Positions 7,921 through 17,945 are shown, counted from the stretch's first letter. The stretch: DNA of 33,063 nucleotides from an uncultured Mesonia sp. (GCA_958296185.1 CATQIB010000023.1:1-33063); one strand, 5' to 3'. Notes: generated from the letters alone by a model not told the origin. Translations and numbers: made by a program.

Positions 7921-8364
7921 ATGTCTTTACTAGAAGAAATATTACCCCAGAGCAATTATCATCAAATTAGATTATCGTTGAGTAAAACACAACATTTGTT
8001 TACCAAGGCACTTATAAACGGCAACGAAGGTCTATTTATAATCGATACAGGAGCATCAAATTCATGCATAGATTTTAAATATGTAGAACATTTTAAGGTT
8101 TTAGCTCAAGAAAGCGAAGTAAAAGCTGCTGGGGCTGGAGCAACAGATATGTTAACCGAAATTTCAAAGGACAATAATTTACAGATAGGCTCCTGGAGCA
8201 TGAAAGAAATAGAGTTGGTTTTATTTGATTTAAGCCATGTAAATTTAGCCTTAGAGCAATATGAATCTGAACAGATTCATGGTATAATCGGTGCAGATAT
8301 TCTACTAGCTACGAATGCCGTTATAGACTATGAAACACAATCGATATTTTTAAAACTTCAGTAA
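7921..8364 (+). CDS. Retropepsin-like aspartyl protease (clan AA)
   Basis: A 147-residue single-domain aspartic protease of the retroviral type, which would work as a homodimer. The active-site motif FIIDTGASNSCID is at residues 39-51, with catalytic D42 in D-T-G. The second conserved strand of the fold, HGIIGADIL followed by AVIDYETQSIFL, is near the C-terminus. No signal peptide or membrane segment is seen, so it appears cytoplasmic; its substrate is unknown. I chose the ATG at 7921 because the upstream TTG lies inside a strong -7 promoter box. It is monocistronic as far as I can see and divergent from tatD. Related small DTGAS proteins are frequent in Bacteroidota, but their role is not established to my knowledge. 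Confidence 0.85.
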   Translation: MSLLEEILPQSNYHQIRLSLSKTQHLFTKALINGNEGLFIIDTGASNSCIDFKYVEHFKVLAQESEVKAAGAGATDMLTEISKDNNLQIGSWSMKEIELVLFDLSHVNLALEQYESEQIHGIIGADILLATNAVIDYETQSIFLKLQ

Positions 8365-8514
8365 TTTTAAGTCTGTTATAACCAAAAACTTTTAAGCACA
8401 AATTCCAAGATGTCCAAATACCTTTAATGATTTAAGCAAATAATTAGTAGTACTAAAAATTGCTAAGATGCAAGTATATGTTTAGCTTTATGGCCATATT
8501 TTAAAATTTAAACC

Positions 8515-9147
8515 ATGAGAAAAACTTCACTCTTTTTAATGCTTAGCTTTTTATTAATCAACTTTAGTTGCAAAGAAAATTCCAAGCAAGATGAGACCAT
8601 TGCCAATCAAGTAGAACAAACCAAAACGCAAGAGGTAGTTTATCAATTAACCCCAGACAAAACCACTCTAACTTGGACAGCCTATAAAACTACCGATAAA
8701 ATGCCGGTGAACGGTACTTTTAAAACCTTGAAATTCGAAAGTCGTGAAGGAAAAGATCCTAAAGAATTATTTCAAGATCTAGCTTTTAGTATTCCGGTTT
8801 CAAGCTTGTTTACCAATGATGGAACAGGTACACGTGACCCTAAAATACTAGCTTTCTTTTTTGAAAAGATGGATAACACCAAACTAATTTCAGGAAAAAT
8901 TAGGTTAGAAAACGAGGAGTTGAAGGCACAGATTAAAATGAATAATCAAACCCACGATTTACCACTAAATTACAGTATTTCTGATAAAAATGTTGTAACG
9001 TTAACTGGCACTATGAACTTAGAAGATTGGGAAGCCTTAGAAGCATTAGCTTCATTAAACGAAGCTTGTTTTGATTTACACAAAGGAGGAGACGGTGTGA
9101 GTAAAACCTGGAAAGATGTTGCTCTTGAAATTAAAGCAACTTTATAA
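8515..9147 (+). CDS. YceI-family lipoprotein
   Basis: 210 residues. The N-terminus is a lipoprotein signal (hydrophobic stretch, then NFSC with C19 as the lipidated cysteine), so the protein should be anchored in the envelope. From about residue 42 it has the YceI lipocalin-like beta-barrel pattern: YQLTPDKTTLTWTAYKTT, GTFKTLKFES, SIPVSSLFTND, RDPKILAFFFEKM and a C-terminal KTWKDVALEIKATL. Family members bind isoprenoid or other amphiphilic ligands. No partner is obvious nearby. A strong terminator follows 24 bases after the stop, so it is transcribed alone or with an unseen leader. The 150 bases upstream hold no promoter that I can call with confidence. Confidence 0.88.
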   Translation: MRKTSLFLMLSFLLINFSCKENSKQDETIANQVEQTKTQEVVYQLTPDKTTLTWTAYKTTDKMPVNGTFKTLKFESREGKDPKELFQDLAFSIPVSSLFTNDGTGTRDPKILAFFFEKMDNTKLISGKIRLENEELKAQIKMNNQTHDLPLNYSISDKNVVTLTGTMNLEDWEALEALASLNEACFDLHKGGDGVSKTWKDVALEIKATL

Positions 9148-9171
9148 AAGCTATAAAATAAAATTTTTTGC

Positions 9172-9200
9172 AGGCGCCCCGTTTTGGGTCGCCTTTTTTT
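9172..9200 (+). terminator. Rho-independent terminator of the YceI gene
   Basis: AGGCG-C-CCC pairs with GGG-T-CGCCT around a GTTTT loop (one internal mismatch), followed by seven T. It lies directly after the YceI stop. Confidence 0.88.
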
Positions 9201-9430
9201 ATGAGGATGTTATTAAAACCTCAAAACGATTATCTATATATCCAAAATTGAAATTTGCTTACTGTTTAAGCCCCTTGACAGCGAAAAAAACATATTCTAC
9301 CCTTTATCATAATAATGCCATGTAGCATTCTAAAGAAAAAAGATGCAAGTCTTGATATACAAAGTTTTTAAATATATTACTTTTTGTGTTTTATAATAAG
9401 CGTAAAAGGCTATTCGTTTTAATTCTTTTC
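9201..9430. other. Intergenic stretch without a recognised feature
   Basis: The region between the YceI stop and the odhB stop is about 330 bases long. Apart from the two terminators at its ends I see only AT-rich sequence with no convincing gene, RNA or repeat. Both flanking genes converge on it, so no promoter is required. Confidence 0.6.
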
Positions 9431-9432
9431 AT

Positions 9433-9463
9433 AAAAAAAACCTGCAAAATTGCAGGTTTTTTT
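9433..9463 (-). terminator. Terminator of the odhA-odhB operon
   Basis: CCTGCA pairs with TGCAGG around a four-base loop, flanked by eight A on one side and seven T on the other, so it can work in both directions. It lies 18 bases past the odhB stop on the minus strand. Confidence 0.85.
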
Positions 9464-9480
9464 ATGTATACATTATGAGA

Positions 9481-10746
9481 TTACAACTCTAAGGCCTTTT
9501 TAACATCTCCATTCATCAGTAGCTCTACAGGATTTTCTAGAGCCTCTTTGATAGCCACCAAGAATCCAACAGATTCTTTACCATCTATAATTCTATGGTC
9601 ATAAGATAGCGCTAGGTACATCATAGGTCTTATTTCCACCTTTCCATCAATAGCTACTGGACGCTCTATTATGTTGTGCATTCCTAAAATACCACTTTGA
9701 GGTGGATTGATAATTGGGGTAGATAGCATACTACCAAATACACCACCATTAGATATAGTAAAGGTACCACCGGTCATCTCATCCACGGTAATCTTTCCAT
9801 CACGGGCACGTAAAGCAAGGCGCTTTACTTCTGCCTCTACTCCTCTAAAGCTCAAATTTTCTGCATTTCTAATTACCGGGACCATTAAACCTTTTGGTCC
9901 AGATACAGCAATACTGATATCTTTAAAATCATAGGTGATCATTTCTTTACCATCAATCATACTGTTCACAGCAGGATACATATCTAAGGCACGCACTACA
10001 GCTAGAGTAAAAAAGGACATAAAACCTAAGCTCACTCCGTGTTTGTCTTTAAAAGCCTCTTTATATTGTTTACGCAAATCAAAAATGGGCGACATATCTG
10101 CTTCATTAAAGGTCGTAAGCATAGCCGTTTCATTCTTAGCATCTACTAATCTTTCTGCTACTTTACGTCTAAGCATAGACATTTTTGTACGCTTTTCACC
10201 TCTACTACCTGGTCCTGGTGTACCCATAGAAGGTTTTGCTTTAACAGCATCTTCTTTGGTAATGCGTCCGTTTTTTCCAGTACCTTTAATATCATCAGCA
10301 TCAACACCTTTCTCATCCATTATTTTTCTAGCGGCTGGCGACGGGGTGCCACTGGCATAATTGTCATCTTGCTGTTGTGCCGGCGTAGAAGGCTTTGAAG
10401 GTTCCTCTTTCTTTGCTTCTGCTTTTTCGCTATCAGTTTTGCTACTAGTTGCTTCCTGTCTTTCTTTTTCCTCCTCTTCTGCACTTTTATCATCAGCGCC
10501 TGGTTTCTTGGCATCGGTATCAATTAAGCAAACCACCTCACCTACTTGCACGGCATCTCCTTCTTCCGCTTTAAGCGTAATAATACCACTTGCCTCGGCA
10601 GGTAATTCTAAGGTTGCTTTATCACTATCTACTTCTGCAATAGCTTGATCTTTTTCTACATAATCGCCGTCTGATACTAGCCATTCTGCAATTTCAACTT
10701 CTGTGATTGACTCTCCCGGTGAAGGGACTCTCATTTCTAAAGCCAT
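9481..10746 (-). CDS. odhB: 2-oxoglutarate dehydrogenase E2, dihydrolipoamide succinyltransferase
   Basis: E2 core of the 2-oxoglutarate dehydrogenase complex (TCA cycle); transfers the succinyl group from lipoate to CoA. 421 residues. The N-terminal lipoyl domain (about 1-78) has the lipoylated lysine K43 in [12 protein letters not shown] low-complexity charged, Ala/Pro-rich hinge covers about 80-130. The E3-binding domain is at about 131-170 ([32 protein letters not shown]). The acyltransferase domain fills the rest, with [12 protein letters not shown] holding catalytic H384 and D388. It is 32 bases downstream of odhA on the same strand, forming an operon. No lpd (E3) gene is present here, so E3 must be supplied from elsewhere. 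Confidence 0.96.
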   Translation of the reverse strand: MALEMRVPSPGESITEVEIAEWLVSDGDYVEKDQAIAEVDSDKATLELPAEASGIITLKAEEGDAVQVGEVVCLIDTDAKKPGADDKSAEEEEKERQEATSSKTDSEKAEAKKEEPSKPSTPAQQQDDNYASGTPSPAARKIMDEKGVDADDIKGTGKNGRITKEDAVKAKPSMGTPGPGSRGEKRTKMSMLRRKVAERLVDAKNETAMLTTFNEADMSPIFDLRKQYKEAFKDKHGVSLGFMSFFTLAVVRALDMYPAVNSMIDGKEMITYDFKDISIAVSGPKGLMVPVIRNAENLSFRGVEAEVKRLALRARDGKITVDEMTGGTFTISNGGVFGSMLSTPIINPPQSGILGMHNIIERPVAIDGKVEIRPMMYLALSYDHRIIDGKESVGFLVAIKEALENPVELLMNGDVKKALEL

Positions 10747-10778
10747 AATTTCTATTATTTCGGAATCGGTTTTATTTT

Positions 10779-13577
10779 TTATTTATCTTGTGTTTTGTCA
10801 AATACAATATCTATCACCTTATTGTGTCTTTTCTTAAATCTTGTCGCACTACCAGCGGCTGGCGCACCATAAAATTTACGGCTTGCTACTCTAAATGATT
10901 TAGCCTCGTCAAGGTGTAGAAGCAAATGACTCCAAGCTCCCATGTTTCTCGGTTCTTCTTGAGCCCAAACTACTTCTTCGGCGTTACTATATTTGGCAAT
11001 TGTTTCTTTAATTTCATTTATCGGTAGTGGGAAAAGTTGTTCTAACCTCACCAAGGCTACGTCATCTCTACCTTCTTTCTCTTTACGCTCTAATAAATCG
11101 TAATAGAATTTACCCATACAGAACACTAAAGATTTTATGTTTTTAGGGTTCTCCACTTGATCATCGATAAGCGGTTTAAAGCTTCCCTCTGCTAATTCTT
11201 GTTTAGTAGACACTACTTTAGGATGCCTCAATAAACTTTTTGGTGTAAAAACAATTAAAGGTTTTCTAAAGTTAGATTTAATTTGCCTTCTAAGCAAATG
11301 GAAAAAGTTAGCTGGTGTAGTACAGTTTGCTACATACATATTGTCTTTTGCACAAAGTTGCAAGTAACGTTCCATACGAGCAGATGAGTGCTCGGCACCT
11401 TGACCCTCATACCCATGAGGCAACAGCATTACCAGACCATTTTGCAATTTCCATTTATCTTCGGCTGATGAAATATATTGATCGATCACAATTTGAGCTC
11501 CATTGCTAAAGTCTCCAAACTGAGCTTCCCAAATGGTTAAGACATTAGGATCTGCCATGGCATAACCATAATCGAAGCCTAACACGGCATATTCAGACAA
11601 TAAACTATTGTAGATATATAGCTCACCTTGATCTTCGCTTATTTTATTATGAAGAATAACTTCTTCCTCACTTTCTTCAACTTTTAAAACGGCGTGTCTA
11701 TGTGAAAAGGTACCTCTTTCAACATCTTGCCCTGTCATGCGAACGTCGTGCCCTTCTTCTAATAAACTACCATAAGCTAATAGCTCTGCCAGTCCCCAAT
11801 CTAATTTATTTTTCTCAAAGTACATATCTTGTCTAGCTTTTATAAGTCTAGTGATTTTCTTTAAGAATTTTTTATCTTCGGGTAATTGTGTAATGGTTTT
11901 GGCGACGCGGTCTAATTTCTCTTGCTTATAGCTCGTATCTATCTTCTGCATCATTTCTGTTTCAGAACCATAGCTAAAGCCTTCCCATTCTTCCTGCATT
12001 ATAGGAGTAATAATGGTAGTATCTTCTTTTTTAGAGCTTTCAAAATCTTGTTCTAAGAACGCCTTGTATTCTTTTTCGAGCTCTTCAGCGTAAGCTTGAT
12101 CTATAATACCTTGGTTTAACAGCTGCTCTTTATAAATTTCTTTAGGATTCTTATGTTTTGCAATGGCTTTGTAAAGTTTAGGCTGCGTAAATCTCGGCTC
12201 ATCTCCTTCATTATGTCCGTATTTTCTATAGCCTAACAAGTCAATAAACACATCCTTACCAAATTCCATTCGATAATCTAAAGCAAACAACATTGCCTGT
12301 ACAACCGCTTCGGTATCATCTGCATTAACGTGTAAAACAGGCGAAAGGGTTACCTTTGCTACGTCTGTACAATAAGTAGAAGATCGCGCATCGAGATAGT
12401 TTGTTGTAAACCCTATTTGATTGTTTACTACCACATGAATAGTACCTTGTGTTTTATAACCGTCAAGTTGTGCCATTTGAATGGTTTCATAAACCACTCC
12501 TTGCCCAGCAATTGCAGCATCACCGTGTACTACTATAGGTAAGACGGCTTTTGGTGTGTCTAAATAATGTCTATCTTGCTTTGAGCGAGTAATTCCTTCT
12601 ACCACAGGCCCTACTGTCTCTAGGTGTGATGGATTAGGTGCAATGTTTAAAGTAATACCTTTACCGCTATCGGTTTTACGGCAAGATGTCCAACCCAAAT
12701 GGTATTTTACATCGCCATCAAAAAATTCCTGTTCGTAATCTTTCCCTTCAAACTCACTAAAGATATCTTTAGGAGCTTTCCCAAATATATTGGTAAGCGT
12801 ATTTAGGCGGCCTCTGTGGGCCATACCCATAACAAATTCTTTTACTCCCTTTTCTGCTGCTTTTTCTATCAAAGCATCTAATCCTGGAATTAAACTCTCG
12901 CCACCTTCAAGCGAAAAACGTTTTTGACCTACAAATTTTGTATGCAAAAACGATTCAAAACCTACGGCTTGGGTAAGTTTGTTTAAAATTTGTTTCTTTT
13001 GTTTTGGTGTAAATTGCGGTTTGTTTTCGTTTACGTTTAGCCAGTTTTGAATCCATTTGATTTCCTCTGGCTTGCGCATATGCATATATTCTACCCCTAT
13101 TGAAGCACAATATACCTTTTGCAAGTGATCTATAATATTTTTTAAAGTAGTCTTGCCTAAGTCTAAAATTTCTCCTGCAGAGAAAGTAATTTCTAGATCG
13201 GCTTGACTCAATCCGAAATTATCTATATCTAAAGTAGGAGCGTATTTTCTGCGCTCCCTTACCGGATTTGTTTTGGTAAATAAATGGCCTCTCGTTCGGT
13301 AAGCATCAATCAATTGAACCACCTTAAACTCTTTCTTAAGTTCTTCAGGAAGCTCTACTGGTGCTATCGAGGGGCTGGTATTATTAGATTGTACAGGTTG
13401 AGAACTTGAAGCCGGCCTAAACTCTTGTTCTTCTTGGGATTCTTTTACTCCAAAGTCGAAACCTTGAAAAAAAGCCCGCCAACTAGGTTCTACGCTATCG
13501 GGATTTTGCAGGTATTGATCGTATAGCTCTGCAAAGTATGCGGTATGTGCCGCATTTAGAAATGAAAATTGGTCCAT
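10779..13577 (-). CDS. odhA: 2-oxoglutarate dehydrogenase E1 component
   Basis: Thiamine diphosphate-dependent decarboxylase that starts the 2-oxoglutarate dehydrogenase reaction. 932 residues, the full length for SucA/OdhA. The N-terminal E2-binding tail is typical ([21 protein letters not shown] with EPSWRAFF). The conserved [12 protein letters not shown], the ThDP/Mg region with [15 protein letters not shown] and VNNQIGFTT, and the C-terminal [16 protein letters not shown] and EEPRNMGAW are all present. It is the first gene of the odhA-odhB operon. A TATTTTTG -7 box lies about 36 bases upstream of the ATG, and a 16-bp palindrome lies further upstream. Confidence 0.97.
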   Translation of the reverse strand: MDQFSFLNAAHTAYFAELYDQYLQNPDSVEPSWRAFFQGFDFGVKESQEEQEFRPASSSQPVQSNNTSPSIAPVELPEELKKEFKVVQLIDAYRTRGHLFTKTNPVRERRKYAPTLDIDNFGLSQADLEITFSAGEILDLGKTTLKNIIDHLQKVYCASIGVEYMHMRKPEEIKWIQNWLNVNENKPQFTPKQKKQILNKLTQAVGFESFLHTKFVGQKRFSLEGGESLIPGLDALIEKAAEKGVKEFVMGMAHRGRLNTLTNIFGKAPKDIFSEFEGKDYEQEFFDGDVKYHLGWTSCRKTDSGKGITLNIAPNPSHLETVGPVVEGITRSKQDRHYLDTPKAVLPIVVHGDAAIAGQGVVYETIQMAQLDGYKTQGTIHVVVNNQIGFTTNYLDARSSTYCTDVAKVTLSPVLHVNADDTEAVVQAMLFALDYRMEFGKDVFIDLLGYRKYGHNEGDEPRFTQPKLYKAIAKHKNPKEIYKEQLLNQGIIDQAYAEELEKEYKAFLEQDFESSKKEDTTIITPIMQEEWEGFSYGSETEMMQKIDTSYKQEKLDRVAKTITQLPEDKKFLKKITRLIKARQDMYFEKNKLDWGLAELLAYGSLLEEGHDVRMTGQDVERGTFSHRHAVLKVEESEEEVILHNKISEDQGELYIYNSLLSEYAVLGFDYGYAMADPNVLTIWEAQFGDFSNGAQIVIDQYISSAEDKWKLQNGLVMLLPHGYEGQGAEHSSARMERYLQLCAKDNMYVANCTTPANFFHLLRRQIKSNFRKPLIVFTPKSLLRHPKVVSTKQELAEGSFKPLIDDQVENPKNIKSLVFCMGKFYYDLLERKEKEGRDDVALVRLEQLFPLPINEIKETIAKYSNAEEVVWAQEEPRNMGAWSHLLLHLDEAKSFRVASRKFYGAPAAGSATRFKKRHNKVIDIVFDKTQDK

Positions 13578-13612
13578 GTTTGGATGCTAATCTTATGTTT
13601 TTATAAACATTT

Positions 13613-13620
13613 CAAAAATA
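13613..13620 (-). promoter_or_regulatory. -7 promoter element of odhA
   Basis: On the minus strand it reads TATTTTTG, matching TAnnTTTG, with its predicted transcription start about 30 bases before the odhA ATG. No clear -33 TTG is seen. Confidence 0.45.
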
Positions 13621-13649
13621 CAACATTTCATATACATGACCAGTTTATA

Positions 13650-13665
13650 AACATAAATTTATGTT
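13650..13665. repeat. Perfect 16-bp palindrome upstream of odhA
   Basis: AACATAAATTTATGTT is its own reverse complement. It lies about 30 bases upstream of the odhA -7 box, where an operator could sit. It is entirely AT-rich apart from one C and one G, and in such a genome a palindrome this long can arise by chance. Confidence 0.4.
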
Positions 13666-13710
13666 ATAGTCCTATTTAAATTGCAAAGTAGAACTTCTAC
13701 ATAAACAAAC

Positions 13711-14685
13711 TTAAACATTACGGGTCATTAAATCATTAGCGAAAGTTGTAAACCTTTGCTTTTTTTCTGGTTTCATTTCTAAATCTTGCAGGTGTTTTAA
13801 TGCAGTGCGGGTGTATTTTTCTATTTCTTGTTTGGCTAACCCAGCTGCCCCGCTTTTTACAAACAACCCTCTTACGGTTTCTATTTTCTGTGCGGGATTT
13901 AAGGGACTTATTGAATATAAATGCTTTAATTGTTCACTTTCGTCTTGATCTAATAGTTCAAGTGATTTTAGGTACAAAAATGTTTTTTTGTTTTCTATAA
14001 TATCTCCACCTATCTGTTTACCAAAAGTTTCCGGATTTCCAAAAACGTCAAGATAATCATCTTGCAATTGAAACGCCAGACCTAAATTACATCCGAAATC
14101 ATAAATAAGCTGCTCATCTTTTTTACTAGCATTTGCTATTATAGCTCCCATTTGGAGTGCTGCACCCACCAAAACAGCTGTTTTAAATTTAATCATTTGA
14201 AGGTATTCTGGAATACTTACCGTATCACTCTCTTCGTAATCGACGTCATATTGCTGACCCTCACAAACCTCTATGGCCGTTTTTGTAAATAACTGGGCTA
14301 ACTGCTTGAAAGTATCACTATCGTAATTTTCAAACAGTTGATACGCATTGATTAACATGGCATCGCCAGAAAGGATTCCTGTATTGATATCCCACTTTTC
14401 ATGAACAGTATCCTTACCTCTGCGCAAAGGAGCATCGTCCATAATATCATCGTGCACTAACGAAAAATTATGAAATATCTCTATAGCCAATGCGGCATCT
14501 AAGGCTTTTTCAACATCGCCTTCAAAAGCATCTGTTGCCAGAAGCGTTAAAATAGGTCGAAGTCGTTTACCCCCTAAGTTTAAAATGTATAAAACTGGTT
14601 CATATAAATTCTTAGGTTCCTTTAGGTCCACCTTCTCATTCATATATTTTAAAAAGTGCTCTCTATACTTCTCAACTTCTACCAT
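13711..14685 (-). CDS. Polyprenyl diphosphate synthase (trans-isoprenyl transferase)
   Basis: Condenses isopentenyl diphosphate with an allylic diphosphate to make longer prenyl diphosphates for quinones, carotenoids or the undecaprenyl route. 324 residues. All signatures are present: LGGKRLRP (38-44), the first aspartate-rich motif DDIMD (79-83) followed by RRGKDTVH, and the second DDYLD (209-213) followed by GKQIGGD. There is no two-residue insertion in the first motif. The fifth residue before it is an aromatic F74, which in this family tends to limit product length; this suggests about C15-C20, but only as an inference. It precedes odhA on the same strand (133-base gap) and is divergent from the TetR gene. 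Confidence 0.93.
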   Translation of the reverse strand: MVEVEKYREHFLKYMNEKVDLKEPKNLYEPVLYILNLGGKRLRPILTLLATDAFEGDVEKALDAALAIEIFHNFSLVHDDIMDDAPLRRGKDTVHEKWDINTGILSGDAMLINAYQLFENYDSDTFKQLAQLFTKTAIEVCEGQQYDVDYEESDTVSIPEYLQMIKFKTAVLVGAALQMGAIIANASKKDEQLIYDFGCNLGLAFQLQDDYLDVFGNPETFGKQIGGDIIENKKTFLYLKSLELLDQDESEQLKHLYSISPLNPAQKIETVRGLFVKSGAAGLAKQEIEKYTRTALKHLQDLEMKPEKKQRFTTFANDLMTRNV

Positions 14686-14810
14686 GATATAATATCTAAA
14701 ATATGGGCTAAAATATTAATTTTTACAGAAACATCAGCAGTTTTATCACTTAACTAAAGTTTAACAGAAAAAAACAAAGAAACTACAATAGTATAAAAAG
14801 TTTCTTTGCT

Positions 14811-14818
14811 TAATTTTG
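14811..14818 (+). promoter_or_regulatory. -7 promoter element of the TetR-efflux operon
   Basis: TAATTTTG followed by C matches the Bacteroidota -7 consensus. It ends four bases before the GTG start of the TetR gene, and its first three bases (TAA) are an in-frame stop for that gene. Confidence 0.5.
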
Positions 14819-14822
14819 CAGT

Positions 14823-15425
14823 GTGAAAGAAAAGATTCTAAAAACGGCTACCGATTTATTTTTAAGCTTTGGTTTTAAAAATGTAACCATGGATGCAATC
14901 GCCCAAAATCTAGCCATATCTAAGAAAACCATCTATACCTACTACAAAAACAAAAACGAACTTGTAAATTCTTGCACGCAGTATTTATTTTGCCAAATTA
15001 GTCAAGGTATAAACGCTATTCTTGAACAGGATTTAAATGCAATAGATGAAATGATTGCTATTCATGAATTTATCATCAATTCTTTACGGGAAGAGAAAAC
15101 TTCGGTTCAATACCAACTCAATCGTTATTACCCCAGCGTCTATAAATCTTTAAAAGATAAAAAGAGTGAAAAAATGTTGATGGTAATACAAAAAAATCTA
15201 GAAAAAGGAATGGAGTCAGGTTGCTATCGTGAAGATTTAAACCCAAAAATTGTAGCAGAATTTTATCGCACCTTGATAGAAGGAATCCGTAACAACAAAA
15301 ATCTTTTAACCGACAACTTAAGTATAAACACAATTATATATAATTTTCTTGATTATCACCTGAGGGCAATAGTAAGTCCGCTTGGGTTAGAACACTTAAA
15401 ATCTCTTAAAATTTCAAATTCATGA
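14823..15425 (+). CDS. TetR/AcrR-family transcriptional regulator
   Basis: Probable local repressor of the efflux genes that follow. 200 residues. The N-terminal helix-turn-helix is clear (VTMDAIAQNLAISKKTIYTY, about residues 23-42, followed by YKNKNELV), then an all-helical ligand-binding domain without obvious relatives. The start is GTG. The in-frame stop TAA at 14811-14813 leaves no other start codon, and the next ATG (14889) would remove most of the first DNA-binding helices. The stop overlaps the tolC-like ATG (ATGA), so the four genes are translationally coupled. Because its start lies four bases from a -7 box, the mRNA may be leaderless. Confidence 0.9.
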   Translation: MKEKILKTATDLFLSFGFKNVTMDAIAQNLAISKKTIYTYYKNKNELVNSCTQYLFCQISQGINAILEQDLNAIDEMIAIHEFIINSLREEKTSVQYQLNRYYPSVYKSLKDKKSEKMLMVIQKNLEKGMESGCYREDLNPKIVAEFYRTLIEGIRNNKNLLTDNLSINTIIYNFLDYHLRAIVSPLGLEHLKSLKISNS

Positions 15426-16783
15426 AACAATTAGTCACATTTTGCCTAATTTTATGCACTTGCATTACTCAAGCTCAAGAGTTGGCAAAATCGTACACTT
15501 TCACCTTAGAAAAAGCTATTCAATTTGCCCTAGACAGCAGTTACACTGCAATCAATGCAAAGCGAGATATAACAAAAGCTATGAAACGAAAGTGGGAAAC
15601 TACCGCCGATGGTTTACCTCAAATTAATGCAGACATTGCTTACCAAAACAATCTAAAACAACCTGTAAACTTGCTCCCTGCAGAACTGGCAGGCGGGCAA
15701 CCGGGTACATTTATCCCAGTAGTATTTGGAACCAAACAGAATATGAATGCAACGGCTACCGCTTCACAAATACTTTTTGACGGTTCTTATATTGTAGCGG
15801 TTCGGGCTGCTAAAACCTATCTAAAATACACCAATACCAACGCAAAAAAAACAGCTTTAGAAATTAGGCAAGACGTGATTGATTCTTACGGGAATGTACT
15901 GTTGGCCGAAGAAAGCGTTGAGATTCTTAAAAGTAATTTAGCTACTCTAGAAAAGAATTATAGAGAAACAAAAGCTATTTATGAGAATGGCCTACAAGAA
16001 GAAGAAGCTGTAGAGCAGTTAGAGATTACTTATTCACAAGTGAATAACCAGTTGAATAATGCGAAACGCTTGGTAGAAGTTACAAAAGATATGCTCAACC
16101 TAACTTTAGGCATTCCTTTAAAACATCAGGTGATTTTAGCCGAAGACTTAAACGATCTAACCGAAGAAAATATAAGTCTAGGCTTGATGAATGAAAATTT
16201 AAATCTAGAAAATACTATTGAATACCAATTAGCGCAAAATTTAATCGAGCAACGCACCCACGAATATAACCTAGAAAAAGCCAAAGCGCTACCTCGCTTA
16301 ACTACTTTTTTAAACTATGGCACAGCTGCTTTTAGTCAGGAATTTAGTTTTTTAGACAGCGACCAAAATTGGTTTCAATCTTCTATGTGGGGCGTAAATC
16401 TATCGATTCCCATATTCAGTTCTTTAAAGCGTAGTGCTAAATCTGCTCAGGCCAGAATTGCATTAGAGCAAGCCGAAACGCAATTTACACAAGCCCAAGA
16501 GCAAATTCGGCTAGCGGTCGAGAAAGCTCGTAATGACTACCAATTTGCTATTGAAAATTACCAAACGGCTAAGCGAAATCTAGATTTAGCAGAACGCATT
16601 GAAAATAAAAACCAAATAAAATTTCAAGAAGGATTAGCTTCTAGTTTTGAATTAAGACAGGCCCAAACTCAATTATACACCACCCAACAAGAGTTTTTAG
16701 AATCTATGGTGAATGTCTTGAATGCAAAAGCGGCATTAGAAACCTTATTAAACACACCCAATATAACTCTAAGTAACAACTAG
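15422..16783 (+). CDS. TolC-family outer membrane efflux protein
   Basis: Outer membrane channel of a tripartite efflux pump. 453 residues, with a cleavable signal peptide (MKQLVTFCLILCTCITQAQ). Two long helical hairpin repeats carry the family pattern: YTFTLEKAIQFALDSSYTAI near the N-terminus, QILFDGSYIVAVRAAKTYL, a second repeat from about residue 270, and ARIALEQAETQF with a C-terminal QAQTQLYTTQQEFLESMVNVL. It overlaps the regulator gene by four bases and is followed by the adaptor gene with a one-base gap, so it belongs to a single operon. The substrate is unknown. Confidence 0.93.
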   Translation: MKQLVTFCLILCTCITQAQELAKSYTFTLEKAIQFALDSSYTAINAKRDITKAMKRKWETTADGLPQINADIAYQNNLKQPVNLLPAELAGGQPGTFIPVVFGTKQNMNATATASQILFDGSYIVAVRAAKTYLKYTNTNAKKTALEIRQDVIDSYGNVLLAEESVEILKSNLATLEKNYRETKAIYENGLQEEEAVEQLEITYSQVNNQLNNAKRLVEVTKDMLNLTLGIPLKHQVILAEDLNDLTEENISLGLMNENLNLENTIEYQLAQNLIEQRTHEYNLEKAKALPRLTTFLNYGTAAFSQEFSFLDSDQNWFQSSMWGVNLSIPIFSSLKRSAKSAQARIALEQAETQFTQAQEQIRLAVEKARNDYQFAIENYQTAKRNLDLAERIENKNQIKFQEGLASSFELRQAQTQLYTTQQEFLESMVNVLNAKAALETLLNTPNITLSNN

Positions 16784-16784
16784 T

Positions 16785-17945
16785 ATGAAAAAATCAATTA
16801 GCTTATTAATTATATTCATTAGTCTTTGGAGCTGTTCAAATAAACAGGCCAGTATTGAAGAAGTGTTAGAAAGTAATGATATGGAGCGCTTACGCGAAAT
16901 GAAATCACAACTTTCACAACAACAGATGCAAATCAAAGATGATTTAACCAGAATAAATCAAAAATTACAGAAGTTAGATACCACAGACCAAAGTAGCTTG
17001 GTCACTACACTTCAACTAAAAGACACCTTATTTAAGCATTATCTAGAAATTCAAGGAGATGTTGACACCGATAAAAATATCGTAATATATCCAGAATATA
17101 GTGGAATCCTAAAAAGCATATCCGTAAAGGAAGGTGATCAAGTTCGTGCAGGTCAAATTTTAGCGCGTATAGATGATGGCGGTTTGAGTAGTCAACTTGC
17201 TCAAATAGAGACCCAATTATCATTGGCAAAAACCACTTTTGAACGTCAAGAACGTCTATGGAAACAAAAGATTGGTAGCGAAATACAATTTTTAGAGGCT
17301 AAATCAAACTTTGAGTCCGTTCAAAATTCAGCCAAGCAATTACGTGCTCAATTGGCTAAAACGATCGTACGAGCTCCATTTTCGGGTACCATAGACCAGG
17401 TTATTGCCGACGAAGGTCAAGTGGTAAATCCAGGACAAAACGCTCTTTTTAGACTGGTTAATCTAGATGAAATGTATATTACCGCAGAGGTTCCCGAGAG
17501 TTATTTGGGTAAAATTAATAAAGGCACAGAGGTACAAATTCAATTTGCTGCTTTAGACAAATCTATAGCTGGCAGCATAGATCAAGTAGCCAATTATATT
17601 AATCCTAATAACCGTAGTTTTGAAGTTAAAATAAATTTACCAGCAAAAACTCAAGGCATAAAACCTAACCAGATTGCTACTTTAAAAATAAACGATTATA
17701 CTGCTCAAAATGCGATTGTCATTCCGCAAAGCATTTTACAGGAAAACGCTGCAGGAGAACATATAGCCTATGTTTTCAAACCTATAGAAAACAATAAAGG
17801 CGTAGCACACAAACGCGAAGTAAAAACGGGCTTAACTTACGACAATAAAATCGAAATTAAAGCAGGATTGAAAGCCGGAGAAATAATAATTATTGAAGGA
17901 GCTCGAAGCATGCGCGATCAACAAAAAGTGAAAACCAAAGCATAA
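16785..17945 (+). CDS. RND efflux periplasmic adaptor (membrane fusion protein), lipoprotein
   Basis: Links the inner membrane RND pump to the TolC channel. 386 residues. The signal ends in LWSC, so C17 is probably lipidated. A coiled-coil segment (about 27-65, ERLREMKSQLSQQQMQIKDDL and beyond) precedes the lipoyl-like half motif YPEYSGILKSISVKEGDQVRAGQILARID (about 105-133). A helical hairpin, its second lipoyl half (TIVRAPFSGTIDQVIADEGQVV) and a beta-barrel domain with an FRLVNLDEMYITAEVPE strand follow. The extra coiled coil ahead of the lipoyl domain is longer than in AcrA. Its stop shares one base with the pump ATG (TAATG). Confidence 0.94.
   Translation: MKKSISLLIIFISLWSCSNKQASIEEVLESNDMERLREMKSQLSQQQMQIKDDLTRINQKLQKLDTTDQSSLVTTLQLKDTLFKHYLEIQGDVDTDKNIVIYPEYSGILKSISVKEGDQVRAGQILARIDDGGLSSQLAQIETQLSLAKTTFERQERLWKQKIGSEIQFLEAKSNFESVQNSAKQLRAQLAKTIVRAPFSGTIDQVIADEGQVVNPGQNALFRLVNLDEMYITAEVPESYLGKINKGTEVQIQFAALDKSIAGSIDQVANYINPNNRSFEVKINLPAKTQGIKPNQIATLKINDYTAQNAIVIPQSILQENAAGEHIAYVFKPIENNKGVAHKREVKTGLTYDNKIEIKAGLKAGEIIIIEGARSMRDQQKVKTKA

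Noticed and set aside
9273..9300. TTGACA resembling an E. coli -35 box
   Set aside because: Bacteroidota promoters do not use this box, no -7 element is suitably placed, and no gene follows.
10361..10648. Open frame on the plus strand inside odhB, with others nearby
   Set aside because: It lies opposite the lipoyl and hinge-coding part of odhB; its low-complexity serine and alanine content mirrors the repetitive hinge codons.
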